A DNA stretch of 64,000 nucleotides from Nannochloropsis salina CCMP1776 (Eukaryota; Sar; Eustigmatophyceae; Eustigmatales; Monodopsidaceae): assembly GCA_004565275.1 (NCBI GenBank), contig SDOX01000096.1:290415-354414 (forward strand), read 5' to 3'. Made by a program: the position numbers and the translations under genes. Position 1 is the first letter of the stretch; every line of letters begins with the position of its first letter. Below are positions 51,032-61,970 of this stretch, piece by piece. The notes under the pieces were generated by a model, which did not search any database, had not been told where the DNA came from, and saw only the letters and a list, made by a program, of their open reading frames with translations.

Positions 51032-53421
51032 TTGATCCCGTCGATGCTGTGTTGTAACAAATACCCGGAAGTATCGAAAGTGGTTGGAAGGACGCACAAA
51101 TTGCACATGCCTCCTTGCCTCACGAGACCGTGAACCCGCCCGAGTGGTCCGCTTACCCGATGGTCTTTTCGATGGCTGTGTTTTTTTTCCTTTTTTAAAC
51201 TTTTTTCCCCTTTCTCCGTTGTTGAGTGCTTTTTGTGTTTTTTTGACTTGTGCTTCAACCGTCTGCCCTCTGTAAGGCCCAAAAGAAAGGGGGTTGAAAA
51301 GGAAGAGAGCAAAATAGCGAAAGGTCAACAAGGCGCTTGGGACCGCAGAGGTGAAGACTTTCATGATCACATTCGCACACTGCGTAATTATTCTAATCCA
51401 GGTTGTCACTGTATGTATTCCCATTCATTGAAGCGTTTAGGACATAGAATTACGGATGTAGCAATCCTCACTTTTACTACCCACCTTCATTCCCAGGGCT
51501 TTCCCCCTCGTTTCCCACCCTGCTATCTTCTCCGTCACTGCTGCTCATCGCGCAATGTTTACCGCCGTTCGCTCTTATGCTCTTGATGTTGTAGTAATTG
51601 CTGTATCGCACAGTGCTGTGTGATTGTGATGCCTGGGTGGTGAGCTTTGAGCATTGAAGCAATCACTTTACCATCAGTCATAAGACCTTTTTGAATTCTC
51701 CTTCCTCGAACACTCCCCTGTACAACATAAGGGTAGGAAACTAAGGCTTGTGTTACTATGCGGCCGTGTTCGAAAAGGATGCTGGTAAGCTCTATCCCTG
51801 TACCTCCTTGCTTGTAGTACTAGTAGTTGCATTGTCTGTGCGTGTCTTTGTTCTTTGGCGACTCGGAGAGTCGGGCTACAGGCGCACGTATCCTCCCTCG
51901 CGTGATATTTTCGTCATTTTCTTATGGAAAATCAAATTGAAAGCTCATTTTTCTCTCGTCCTCCAGCTTTTTGAAAAAACTTCACAGTCATAAAAGATGC
52001 CAGAGTCGAGACACGCAGCGCTGTTGAATTGGGAGCGGCCAATGCACCGCTCTTGGAGATCAAGTAAGCATTCGAGCTCTCTCGATGAAGGCCCCAAGCC
52101 GACCGAAAGGCCTGACGCGATCGACCATGTTACGAAAAAAGGGCATTCGAGTGCTGGCAGAAGTGGCGGTGCATGTGAAGACGTGTGTCAAGTGCATGCA
52201 TGGGGGTAAATGCTGCCTCCACACACAGACAACTTGTCATTCGAGTGGTTTTGAGAATTTAAACCGAAAATTATAGCTTTCAAATGCTGAATGAAGGAAG
52301 CTGAGGAGGAAATAATGATTTAATAGTAGTCAACTAAGTTGTAAGAGCCATCCACTCTATTGCTTGCAAATCGACGATCATTTCTCCAAACCTTTCGGCC
52401 TCTCTTAGGCCCTCACAGAGAGACAACCAAACCTGCAAAGAGCGACTGGCCTGCCGCTCAAATCCGAGTGCAACACGTAATTTCTATTGCTTGGATGGCT
52501 TTAATGTAAAAAACTATCAGATGCGGGGGAAACACAGAAGTAAACTAAAGAAAAGGAAGACGACAAGGGGATTGGCTAAGAGAGACCTTGCCACAAAGCT
52601 GTCACCCTGAAACTTCTTAAATCGTAAAAAGCGATATCTGGTGCCATAGAAATCTGACTTTTATTTGAAAAACACACGTTTGGTGGGCTTGTAAATATTT
52701 TAGACACGCAAACAAAAAATAGTAGGGAGGCAAAAGGCGAGGCATACTAGTAGTCGGATGCTTTTTGCCTGCTTGGCACCTTTTGGCGCTGGAATCAAGC
52801 CGTCGACCTCATTTTGCCTACAGAGAGTTCCACCACGGAAAAGATTGTACTGTGGACAAGGTGCAATTTTTAATGATCATTTTTTTCGCATGGTGCCGAT
52901 GGATTGATTCTTGTTGTGTCCCATATATCACGCAAGCAAGCAATACCGTGATGTAGGGTCGTGCTCGGAGTGCATTTTGTCCATGCCATGGATTTCCTTT
53001 GGCCTTTATTGACCAAGGAAACAAGCTAGTACCGCAGTCAATGATCACGCCTTTTCAATCTTTTGCGGAGGCGGGGGATAGAGCGAGGTCCTTTTCCCGG
53101 AAAAGACTCCCGGGTTACCGGCGAGAAAAGCCCCGTCCATCGTGGTGCTTGACGTTGGCAACGCCCCGGCATGTCACGGTCAGCTCACGCCTTCCTCGCA
53201 AACCTTTACGCAGGACTCTTCTCGTTCTTCCGACATCATTTTTGAGACTCACATGCGCTAGTGGTGAAAGTGCTGGACTCGACGGCATCAAGATCCTTTA
53301 TCACATCATGGGGGTGTAAAAAGGAGACGGAAACAGGGGCATACATCCCTTTTCTGCGGCATTTCGGGTCTAGATTCATGTCCTAGGCCTTGCATGCTCA
53401 ATAAAAACATCCAAGCCCGCG
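51032..53421. other. Intergenic, no gene seen
   Basis: About 2.4 kb, mostly AT-rich. No conserved frame, tRNA or repeat recognised. Promoters of the SCI1-like gene (left end) and the channel gene (right end) should lie here. A small unrecognised gene cannot be excluded. Confidence 0.4.
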
Positions 53422-56400
53422 ATGGAGAGCGACTCACAGGCGACGTTGCTCGATCCATTAAGTACAAACGAGCCCAAAGGCATTCATAATGGGGGAGGGT
53501 TGCAGACTGCACCCAGTACTTTCCCTCACCATCCCCGATCCTTCCCGCCCGCTCACCGCGAAACGGTCGTGCGGAAACAGCAGCGACGGCGGCGTGGGCG
53601 TCCACGCGAGGATGCTGCCCATCCTGCTTGGGCATGGCATGAAGATGAAGGTTTCGACTATTGCGAGGCTGGCGGGGCCGAGGAAGGGGAAGGGACAGGC
53701 GAGAATTCATACTGGGGCCACGCTGAAGAAGGAGTAGACGAGGAGGCGAACAGACGCGGGCGTGTTGCAGGATTGCTTGGCGGTGTGAAGCCCTGGACGG
53801 CCAGTCTTTACCATGGTCCTGGCCTGTTTTGTCTGTGGCGAAGGAGGAGAGGGAGGTGGGAAGGAAAGCCCGGGGCCCTTGGTGCCGAGGAAGAGGAAGC
53901 CAAGGGGGCGGACGTGGAGGAGGGGAAAATAAACGAAACGGAAGAAGCAGGAAGGGAGGACGGGCAACCTCAGGAGGGGCCGCGGTGGGCGTGGCCAGGC
54001 ATGCGGGGAGGGGGGGAGAAACGGGTCCGTTTCTCCCGGCCCTCCGCCTCGAGTCTGCCTGAGCGGCCCTCCGCCTCGAGTCTGCCTGAGCGGCCCTCCG
54101 CCTCGAGTCTACCTGAGCGGCCCTCCGCCGCGTCCTGGCAGGCCTTGCAACGGATGTCAACCGTTTCCGTGGACTTTTTGAAGAAACAGGACCGGAGGTG
54201 CGGTGCCTGGTGTGGAGGTCGGAGGGCGTGTCTTGGGGTGATGGGGATGGAGTGCGTTTCAGGGGGTGATGGGGATGGAGGTGCGAAGCGGCTTGCAGGC
54301 GACTCCCTGGGCCGTCCCACACGGAGTTAGAAGTCATCTCCCCCTCCTCCCCTCCCTCACTCCCTCCCTCCCTCCCTCACTCACTCAGGCCCGTGCAGAT
54401 GGCCTGGGCCTTCTTCGTCGTGTACGTGCTGGCCGGCCTCTGGTACTTCATGTTCTTCAAGGCCCTCGACTTTCACAACGCCCTCTTCCAGATCATCAAC
54501 AGCCTCAGCGCCGTCGGGGTAGGGGCGTGTCCGGGGTGGGAGGGGGACTCTTGGGAGGAGGAGGGTCGGCTCCGTGCATTTGAATATTTGAAAGACTTGA
54601 AAACTTGAATTTGCGTTTCACCGACGCGCCCCTTCGCCCCCTGGTCTTTCCCCCTGGCAGTACGGCTACTTTTCCCCCAGCACACCCATTGAGCAGGCCC
54701 TGACCGTCGTTTTTCTCTTCGTTGGGGTGGGCTTCATGGGCTCGCTCATCGGGATCGTCGCCTCCTCCCGCCTGGATTTCCAGGAGGACGTGAAGAAGGA
54801 GTGGCTGGCCCGGCAGGAAGGGAAGGAGGGCGGGGGGGAGGGCGGGGGGGAGGGCGGGGGGGAGGCGCTGGAGGAGGAGGAGGAGGAACCGGGCATATCC
54901 CTTATGAGGGTACAAATGCAGCGGGCGCGCCAACGCGTGGTCTGGAATATTGCGCGAATCATNNNNNNNNNNNNNNNNNNNNNNNNNNNNNNNNNNNNNN
55001 NNNNNNNNNNNNNNNNNNNNNNNNNNNNNNNNNNNNNNNNNNNNNNNNNNNNNNNNNNNNNNGGAGGGAGGGAGGGAGGGCGAAGATGTCAGGTTAGGAG
55101 GGGGTGATACGAGGTGCGGACTGGGCTTCTGTGTTCCTCTGCTCCGTCGCTGCCCCTCTTGCCTCCTAATTCCAAGCACGCCCTCCTTCTTTCCCTCCCT
55201 CCCTCCCTCCCTCCTTCCTTCCCTTCCCCCCTGCCTCCGCAGCTACGGCGTCTTCTTCTCCGCCCAGATGATCATGGGGAGCGGGTGGGTGGACCAAATG
55301 CCCCGCACGGGCTTCGGCACCTGGTTCTCCCTCTTCTACGCCTTGGCAGGCAGCCTCCTCATCTACCACGCCCTGGGAGATCTGGCCTCCATCCCCCTCA
55401 CCTTGCGGCAGAGCCGTTTCGAAGCGGAAGTCTTCGCGCAATGGGGGGACCATCTCACGGAGGAAACGCTCGACTCTTTGTCCCGACGCGCGACGGAGAT
55501 CGCGGCGGTGGGAGCTTCGTCCCCCTTGCGGCGGGTACGTGGGAAGCGATGGGGAGGGAGGGCGGAGGGGGGAACGGGGGGAAGGGGAAGGGAACGAAGG
55601 GCGGGATGGGCGGGAGGGAAGGAGGGGAGGTTCGGGACAGGGATGAATCCGGAAGGCGGAGGCAACTTAATGACCGACTTCGCACGCTTTTCCCTCTTTC
55701 CCTTTCAGCTACAGCAGCAGCTTCTCCTGCAAAAACAGCGACAGGAGGAAGGGAAAAAACACGAGGAGCCGCCGTCGGAAACCGGGCCGGTCCTTCCCTT
55801 GTCGAAGCCCGGTCAGGCGCCTGGACAGCTGTCGCTTGAAGAAGAGGACCTGCGGGCGGACGGCGCCCTCCAAGCACAACCTCCCTCCTCCTTCCCTCCT
55901 CCTCCCCCTCGCCTTCCTCCTTTCCCCGCCTCGGTATCCGCACTACCGTCTTTGCCGGGCAACCCAGGCGTGCTTGAAGAAGGGAGGGCAGCTGGCAGAG
56001 GAGGAGGAGGAAGTGGACAAGGAGGAGGAGGAGGAGGAGGAGGAGGAAAAGGAGGGGATGAGGTTCTGGGGCACTGTCATGCAGGGGAGGAGGTTCCAGC
56101 AGTCAAGAGGCTGCCGAGGGATGCGCCGTCCCCCGGCGCCGCCGCCTCCTCCCTCCTCTCCTCCTCCGCTTCGTTCCTGCACCCCTCACCTCCTCCGCAA
56201 GCTCCCGCCAAGGTCTCCGCGTCCTCCTCCACCTCCTCCATTCCCACCTCCTCGTCGACCCCTCCCGCCTCATCACTCAACACACGCCCCATGACAACCC
56301 AGGCCTCTTTTCCTCACCCGACCTCCTCCTTTGTCTCTTTTCTTCCCTCCTTATCCCCTGGCCGCCATCCAAAGCGCATCGACGCGGGAGGGGGGGGAGG

Positions 56401-57013
56401 GAGGGCCCGGGGAGGCGACGGGGGCGGGACGAAGGAAGTGCCCAAAGTCCCGAGCTCGATCTCTCGGGAGGAGTTCATCATCAGCATGATGCTCCTCCTG
56501 GGCCGCGTGGACATGCTCCACGTCCGGGAGGCGCAAAAAGTCTTCGACCAGCTGGACAAGGACAAGACGGGCGTCCTGGACGAGGCGGACGTGGTTCGCC
56601 GCGTGGCCCAACAGACGGGGCTGCAGTACCAAGCCTCCCGCTACCGACGGGGGGGAGGCGGGAGCACCCCGGGGGGAGGGAGCGGCTCGGTGCGAAAGAA
56701 CGGGGCCCATTCCTCGCCCAAACGACCGGGCGCGGGGAGAGGGGGAGGGGGAGGGGGAGGGGAGGGGCGGGCGTCGACAAGGAGGGAAGGAGGGGGGAAT
56801 GGAAGGGAGGGGTCAGGGTCCTTGCAGCGGAAGGAGGAGGGAAGGCGTGTGGACCGGGAGCCCTCGTCCTCTTCGTCCCTTGTGCCCTCTTCTCTGACCT
56901 CCTCCTCCTTAACACGCGCGTCTTCCGCCTCTGTAGCCCCGCGAGAACAGCTGTACCTGCAGCGGGCGCAGGCACCGCCCCCACCACAGCATGAACAGAA
57001 CGGAGGCGATTGA
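53422..57013 (+). CDS. Two-pore K+ channel-like protein with C-terminal EF-hand (interrupted by assembly gap)
   Basis: Exons: 53422-54197, 54389-54518, 54661 into the gap at 54963, 55243-55534 and 55709-57013. The 260-residue N-terminus is low complexity. TM1 is AWAFFVVYVLAGLWYFMFF. Pore 1 is FHNALFQIINSLSAVG joined across an intron to YGYFSPSTP, giving the K+ filter AVGYGYF. TM2 is ALTVVFLFVGVGFMGSLIG. TM3 must lie in or beside the gap. Pore 2 is AQMIMGSGWVDQMPRTGFGT, then TM4 LFYALAGSLLIYHALGDL. An EF-hand loop, DKDKTGVLDEAD, follows in exon 5. Two-pore K+ channels with EF-hands (TPK type) set membrane potential and are Ca2+-sensitive, often on vacuoles. The second filter lacks the GYG/GFG signature. 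The cytosolic parts are Gly/Ser/Pro-rich. The start is at the first in-frame ATG of exon 1. Confidence 0.78.
54037..54117 (+). repeat. 27-bp coding minisatellite, three units
   Basis: Three near-identical 27-bp units plus a partial fourth, in the first exon of the channel gene, encoding RPSASSLPE three times. One substitution separates the third unit. Recent slippage or unequal exchange is likely. Confidence 0.95.
54828..54863 (+). repeat. 12-bp G-rich tandem repeat, three units
   Basis: GGGCGGGGGGGA repeated three times in the channel gene, encoding Gly-Gly-Gly-Glu units. Runs of 3 and 7 G make this strand prone to G-quadruplex formation. It lies 100 bp before the assembly gap. Confidence 0.9.
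54963..55062. other. Assembly gap, 100 N
   Basis: Exactly 100 N, the usual placeholder for a gap of unknown size. It is flanked by G-rich purine repeats (GGAGGGAGGGAGGG on the right) and falls inside the channel gene, between TM2 and pore 2. Confidence 1.
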
Positions 57014-57151
57014 GTGCACAGGATGCCGGCACTGGAAGGACCCGAGAGAGAGAACAAAGTCATCATCGTACCGCTTTCTTTCGACGCACTTTCGGCGACC
57101 CTCCTCCTGCACAAGCTTTACTTTCCCTCCTTGTCCCTCACCGCCCCCCCC

Positions 57152-58278
57152 TCACTCCCCCTCGGACGACGATCCATAGCTAGCTAGCAGTCCCTGCAGA
57201 CCCCCGCCCGCCTGTCCTCCCGCTCCCTTCTCCACCCCGGCCCCTTCCTTCGCTTCTGCTCTTCTTTCACCCTCCTCCGGCTTTGGCTTCCCCTCCCCTC
57301 CCACTTCCCCCTTGGGCATTTTGTTCCCCCCCTCCTTCCCTTCCTTCCCTCCGTTCTCCTCCGCCTTCCTCTTCTTCGCCTTTATCCGGACGAGCGGCTT
57401 CAACATTGTCCCGGATCCTTCACTGAGCCCCGTCGCCGCGCCTAATAGCCCGTGTTCTGTCCCTCGCGCCCTCTTTCCCTCCCTCCCTCCCATCCCCCCT
57501 CCCTCCTCGTCCGAATCCTCCAACTTCTTCAAGCCCCCCACGCCCCCCTTCCTGGCCAAGGCAAAGGCCCGCCGCGCCTCCTCCTCTTCCTCCTCCTCCC
57601 CCCCCTTCCCTCCCTCCCTCTGCCCCTCCCCGTACATCTCCACCAGCCGATCCCCCCGAATCAGATCCCGCTTGTTGCCCATCACCTTGGTCTCCTCCAA
57701 CGCGTCCAAAATGTCCATCTCCAGCTTCGAGTCGATGGTCCGGTGCTCCAAGGCCTTCATCGCGTCCTGCTGCTCCTCCTCTGCCCGTCGCTCCCCCTCC
57801 TCCTTCTCCGCCTTCTCTTGCTCCTTCCAGACCTCGAAGAGCCGCTTGGCACCGTGCTCCATCGCGTAGTCCATTTTTTCAGGGTCCGTGATGAAGGTGA
57901 TCTCCCGCGAGCAGGTCATGCACTTCATGTAAAACCGGAACTTTTTAATGCCCTTGTACGTGTCCCCCTGGACGTCTTCCTTCCTGGAAGCCACAGGGAC
58001 GGAGCGAAAGCGGGTTGGTGGTGCCGGGTTAAAAAAAGAACAAATGATGGGGAATGATTAGGATTGGTCAGACACAATGAACTGCTCGCTTCTGCCACCT
58101 ACCGCATGTTGAATTTTTTCCCCCGGTACATAAACTCCCCGCAAGTGTCGCACTGGATGTTGAATGGAATCATCATCCGCGTCTCTATCTGCTTGAATTT
58201 GTCAAATTTGGTCCGCGGCACCAGATTCGGATCGAAATCCGGAGGGAAATACTTGTTGAGCACCTTGCGCTCACCCAT
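57152..58278 (-). CDS. YJU2: Splicing factor YJU2 (CCDC94/CWC16) homolog
   Basis: Two exons, 58103-58278 and 57152-57983, 335 residues, joined in phase 2 across a GT-AG intron. It begins [17 protein letters not shown], as human and yeast YJU2 do ([17 protein letters not shown]). Zinc ligands are C43/C46 (CDTC) and C80/C83 (CMTC), flanked by [18 protein letters not shown] and [23 protein letters not shown] also matches the family. YJU2 joins the spliceosome at branching, stabilises the branch helix at the 5' splice site, and leaves after the first step. The C-terminal half is Lys/Glu/Gly-rich, coiled-coil-like and poorly conserved, as usual. Start chosen by family agreement. The channel gene ends 138 bp away and converges on it. 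Confidence 0.95.
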
Positions 58279-59114
58279 TTTGCCTATTGGGAAGGTGAAT
58301 GGGATTTGAAAGAGCGGGGAAAATGGGAAACTCATAAGTTGTAAGCCAGACAAAGTCTTGTTCGGCTCGCCTCTGTTCTGGTGGTCATCGAGACGAGTCC
58401 AATGCAATTACATACTCAATCCCGTGCCACAACACCTAAAATTTCCATGGCGCAGGACAAACTTAAAGAGTGCAACAGGTCTGGACAAGAAAATATTGTC
58501 CTGTGCGGATAGAAGGCAAAAGGCCTGCCTCAAGGCCTACGGCTCGATGACCTTCTCCTTTCGCATGGCTTCGCGCCTGAAGCCGCTGTCTCAAAAGCCT
58601 GACCACTGCGTCCGTTTATAAACCACTGCATACGTGGGTTTCGTGAGGTTCATTGCCAAGCCGCAGCAGTTTTCGACTGTAGTGATGCCTGTTTATCCTC
58701 GCTCCTCCTGCCTCGCCGTTCGCTTTTTCACGTCGACCTGAGGGGGAGCCAGCTTATCTACTTGCCTACGTTCCGACCCCGTAAATGTGGCTTAAAGGCA
58801 CCTTTTGTCACCAGTCTGGAGCACGCGAGCATATGTGTACCGTTGTGCCTTACTTTGGACGTTTCTTTCTACTTTTGCCGTAGTGATGCAGTCGTCGTTC
58901 AATGTTGTCTCACCGAACCACGCAAGGGGAACCTTTTAACCTCCTGCCCTCCGTCCCTCCCCCTCCTCCTCCTTCCTCATCAATACACTCCCATTCCACA
59001 ATATTGCAATATAAAGGATAAAATGACCGAATTTTGATCTTATTATCTTGTTAAAGTCTTAAAACTCATCGTTTGGGCATTTCCCCCCCTACTGCAACTC
59101 CTAAAATTTCAGCA
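58279..59114. other. Divergent intergenic region
   Basis: About 830 bp between the YJU2 start (-) and the coiled-coil gene (+). No coding signal recognised. The sequence just before 59115 ends in a polypyrimidine-AG (TTTCAG at 59107-59112), so an upstream non-coding or coding exon of the next gene is possible. Confidence 0.45.
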
Positions 59115-61403
59115 ATGCAATATCGCTACTCGACCTCCTCCTCCTCCTCGCATTTCCGCTCTAGCTCCTCCTCTTCTCGCGTTATGACCCCGGCTCAGTA
59201 CAATACTATTAATAAAAACACTAGTTTATCTCTGGAAAACATTTTGCGCTACAACACCGCCGTAAGTGGAGGAGTCAGAGGATGCACAAGCAGTTCAACC
59301 AGCAACAATCGACACGGAGGCCACGCTTCCACACAGCAACAGTATCCGCAATCCTTGTCATCTTCCCAACACCTTCAATATCAACCTTATCAACCACAAC
59401 AGCAACGACAATGGAAGGCTTCCAAGGCTTTGGTGCCATCTTCTACGAATACTCATGGCATTCTTGCGGGAACGGAGTCCAGAGGAGGAGAGGGGTGGCC
59501 TCTATTCCGCCCGCCGGCCCCCAAAACTCCTTTTATTGGTGGTAATTCGCCTAGCCAGCCCTCACAGCAGTCTTCCTCGCAGCCTCAGTGTGCATACCTT
59601 CAGCAGAAGGTAGGGAAGGAAGGGAGTACGAAATCTGGCGAGAGGTCTATCGACGAAATCGTGGCTACCAAAGCCCAACAACAGATGTTGGACTCCTTAC
59701 AAACGCTAATTAAGGACGTTCACGAGGTCAAGAGGAAGCTTCAGGAGCAACAACTTCATCAAAATGAACAAGACGAGATTCGAGGGGGACAGCAGCTCAC
59801 AGCTCAACCAACTCCGCTTTCTTCACTTCCATGGAAAAAGAACGAGACACTGTGTTCTTACAACCAGCGGCACGACGACACCATGGCCACGAGTCATGAC
59901 GATGATGAGGATGACGACGTGCGAGAGGCGCCAACGCCGCCGCAGCATCGGCTGTCACACCAGCGGCAGCTGCAATTAAGAAAGCGTGAGGAGAAAGAGC
60001 AACCCCTCGATGTGCAGCCCTGCATTCAGAAATTGAATGAGAGAATGACTCGCATACAAAGTAGTCATGGAGAAGCTGAGTGTCGGGCACAAGAAAGAAT
60101 TCGGCAGGTAGAGGATGAATTGCGAAGGCTTCGGGAAGAGGTTGCGAGCCTTGTCCGTGCAATGGAGGTAATGCGCAAAGAGCAAGCCACACAGACGCCA
60201 ACAAAGGAAGGTTCCATGGTCAAACAACAAACGGAACTGGATCGCCAATGCCATGCCGCACGCGGGAAATTTTTAAACGACGTAAATGCGAAGGAAGGAG
60301 GGACAGTACGTGGAATGGATGTCTCGATGGGGACACATGAGGATGGGAAGGAGCAGAAAGAGACAGATACAGGGAATTGTGGTGACGAGGAGGACGAGAG
60401 CCCCGATTTGCTAGCAGAAGGAGCAAGTCTCCCCAAAAAATCCCAAAAGTTAATGGAGCGTCCGCTTAAAAACGAGGCGGTGGAGGGCATGGAGGATGAA
60501 GAGAGGGCAACGGAGGCAGAGGACGAGGAGACGATGACGGAGCAGGACAGACGAGGTGCCGCGAGTCTCAAGATGGACATGTGCATGGAGGGTGAGACCA
60601 CTGTAGTGGATGACCCGCTGAATAAGCAGGCGAGGGATGGACTGCCAAAACTTCAAGACGGAAGCGCTCTGAGACAAGGGCAAATTCAAGGGCAGGGACA
60701 CCGGAATGCTCAGACTCCCCCCCATGCCTCCTTACCTCCACCCCTCAAACCCACCCCTTCGACTTCCCGCCCTGGATCTCAGAAAATCAGCGTGAAGTCC
60801 CACGCCAAAAAGTCAGCAACCTCTCCGACAGTCATCAGGCTCCCTCCTTCCCCACCGGCCCCCACTCGTGAATTTCGTCCCGGCACTCCGACCCATGGCG
60901 TGGAGGACGCCGTGAGGACTTCCACACGCAATGCCGCGCGTTTTGAAACCCCCTCTTCGCCCGGTGACACCCTCACTGTGGAGGAATACCTTCGATTGAG
61001 GGGCCAAGGAGGTACGATCGGACGAGAGGGGAAGGTAGCCACAGCGCAATTCTTCCCTCGTCCTCCTGCGCATCAACAGTTAAAGGGCCAGACGGTGGAT
61101 GCTCAAAAGACGCATCCGGGGGAGGCAGCGGGCCAGCCCCCGCCCAAACGATTGCGTACCAGCAGCCGACTCAGCCGGACGAGCCGTCCTGGCCCTGGAG
61201 AAAGCCATGACAGGGACGGTCTCGGTGGAGATGGACCCATCGCGCCTCATTCCCAGGCGCGAGGAATGTCGGCAAGGAGTCAAAACTATGTTTTCGATTT
61301 TACAGTGGCAACAGACAAGCAAAAGGTCACAGCAGGGGTGATATCGCCCATGCCCGGATATAAACTCCGAGAACGGTGTCCACGAGACAGCGCAAGAAGG
61401 TGA
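59115..61403 (+). CDS. Gln-rich coiled-coil protein, family not recognised
   Basis: Single long frame of 762 residues from the ATG at 59115. The N-terminal 180 residues are Ser/Gln/Asn-rich, prion-like in composition. Two coiled-coil stretches follow: about 190-218 (MLDSLQTLIKDVHEVKRKLQ) and 300-355 (QERIRQVEDELRRLREEVAS). An acidic region (about 400-490) and a Pro/Ser-rich basic region come next. The C-terminus has a compact ordered-looking end, NYVFDFTVATDKQKVTAGV. Nothing matches a known domain by eye. A scaffold, centrosomal/basal-body or RNA-granule role would fit the composition, but that is speculation. The stop at 61403 overlaps a good donor (AG|GTGAGA), so a further exon is possible. 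Confidence 0.5.
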   Translation: MQYRYSTSSSSSHFRSSSSSSRVMTPAQYNTINKNTSLSLENILRYNTAVSGGVRGCTSSSTSNNRHGGHASTQQQYPQSLSSSQHLQYQPYQPQQQRQWKASKALVPSSTNTHGILAGTESRGGEGWPLFRPPAPKTPFIGGNSPSQPSQQSSSQPQCAYLQQKVGKEGSTKSGERSIDEIVATKAQQQMLDSLQTLIKDVHEVKRKLQEQQLHQNEQDEIRGGQQLTAQPTPLSSLPWKKNETLCSYNQRHDDTMATSHDDDEDDDVREAPTPPQHRLSHQRQLQLRKREEKEQPLDVQPCIQKLNERMTRIQSSHGEAECRAQERIRQVEDELRRLREEVASLVRAMEVMRKEQATQTPTKEGSMVKQQTELDRQCHAARGKFLNDVNAKEGGTVRGMDVSMGTHEDGKEQKETDTGNCGDEEDESPDLLAEGASLPKKSQKLMERPLKNEAVEGMEDEERATEAEDEETMTEQDRRGAASLKMDMCMEGETTVVDDPLNKQARDGLPKLQDGSALRQGQIQGQGHRNAQTPPHASLPPPLKPTPSTSRPGSQKISVKSHAKKSATSPTVIRLPPSPPAPTREFRPGTPTHGVEDAVRTSTRNAARFETPSSPGDTLTVEEYLRLRGQGGTIGREGKVATAQFFPRPPAHQQLKGQTVDAQKTHPGEAAGQPPPKRLRTSSRLSRTSRPGPGESHDRDGLGGDGPIAPHSQARGMSARSQNYVFDFTVATDKQKVTAGVISPMPGYKLRERCPRDSARR

Positions 61404-61970
61404 GATGTGGAAGAGGAGACAACGCGGGAGAAGGGGAACGGGGGATGGGGAAGCAGACTGAAGGAGGAACGCCGTGTGCCGCGGGACGGAGGGACGTGCA
61501 GAAACTAGAGACGGGAAACCAAGAGACACAAAGCGTCGGGGCTCAAAGGGAACCAAAGCCCTACCCAAAAAACGAAAAAGAAATGCAACGAACGTTATAG
61601 TGGTAGAAAGTGCCAAAACCTTCAGCTAATCCTTGCCTTCTTCCACAAGATCCCACTTGATACGTGCTACAACCATCAAGCCCTCGGAGTCGAATCCCTG
61701 CGCATCAAAGAGATGACCTGTCATGGTCACTAGGCCAGCACTGCACCTCTCTGCGTGGCATGCCCACTATCATCATCATCCCCCCTGACCCCGCAATCAC
61801 GCAGCTGGCCTCCTCGACAAGACAAAGCGGCAAACATCTCAACCCCTGCCTCATTACCTTCCCTCTCCACCGCGCCTTGCATCGCCTCCTCTCCTTCTCC
61901 TCCACTTCTCTCTTCCGCGTCCCTCTCACAGGCAGCAGGTCTACCCAAGGCACCAAGCCTCTTCAAGGAG
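61404..61970. other. Convergent intergenic spacer
   Basis: Between the coiled-coil gene (+) and the MtnB-MtnC gene (-). No conserved frame. If the coiled-coil gene continues past its apparent donor at 61401, its last exon would be here. Confidence 0.4.

Noticed and set aside
53255-53320. Sequence resembling a tRNA D-arm (TAGTGGTGAAAGTGCTGGACT)
   Set aside because: No matching acceptor stem, anticodon arm or T-arm follows.
53306-54337. Long minus-strand frame opposite the first channel exon
   Set aside because: Low-complexity Arg/Pro-rich shadow. The plus-strand frame splices in phase to the pore exons.
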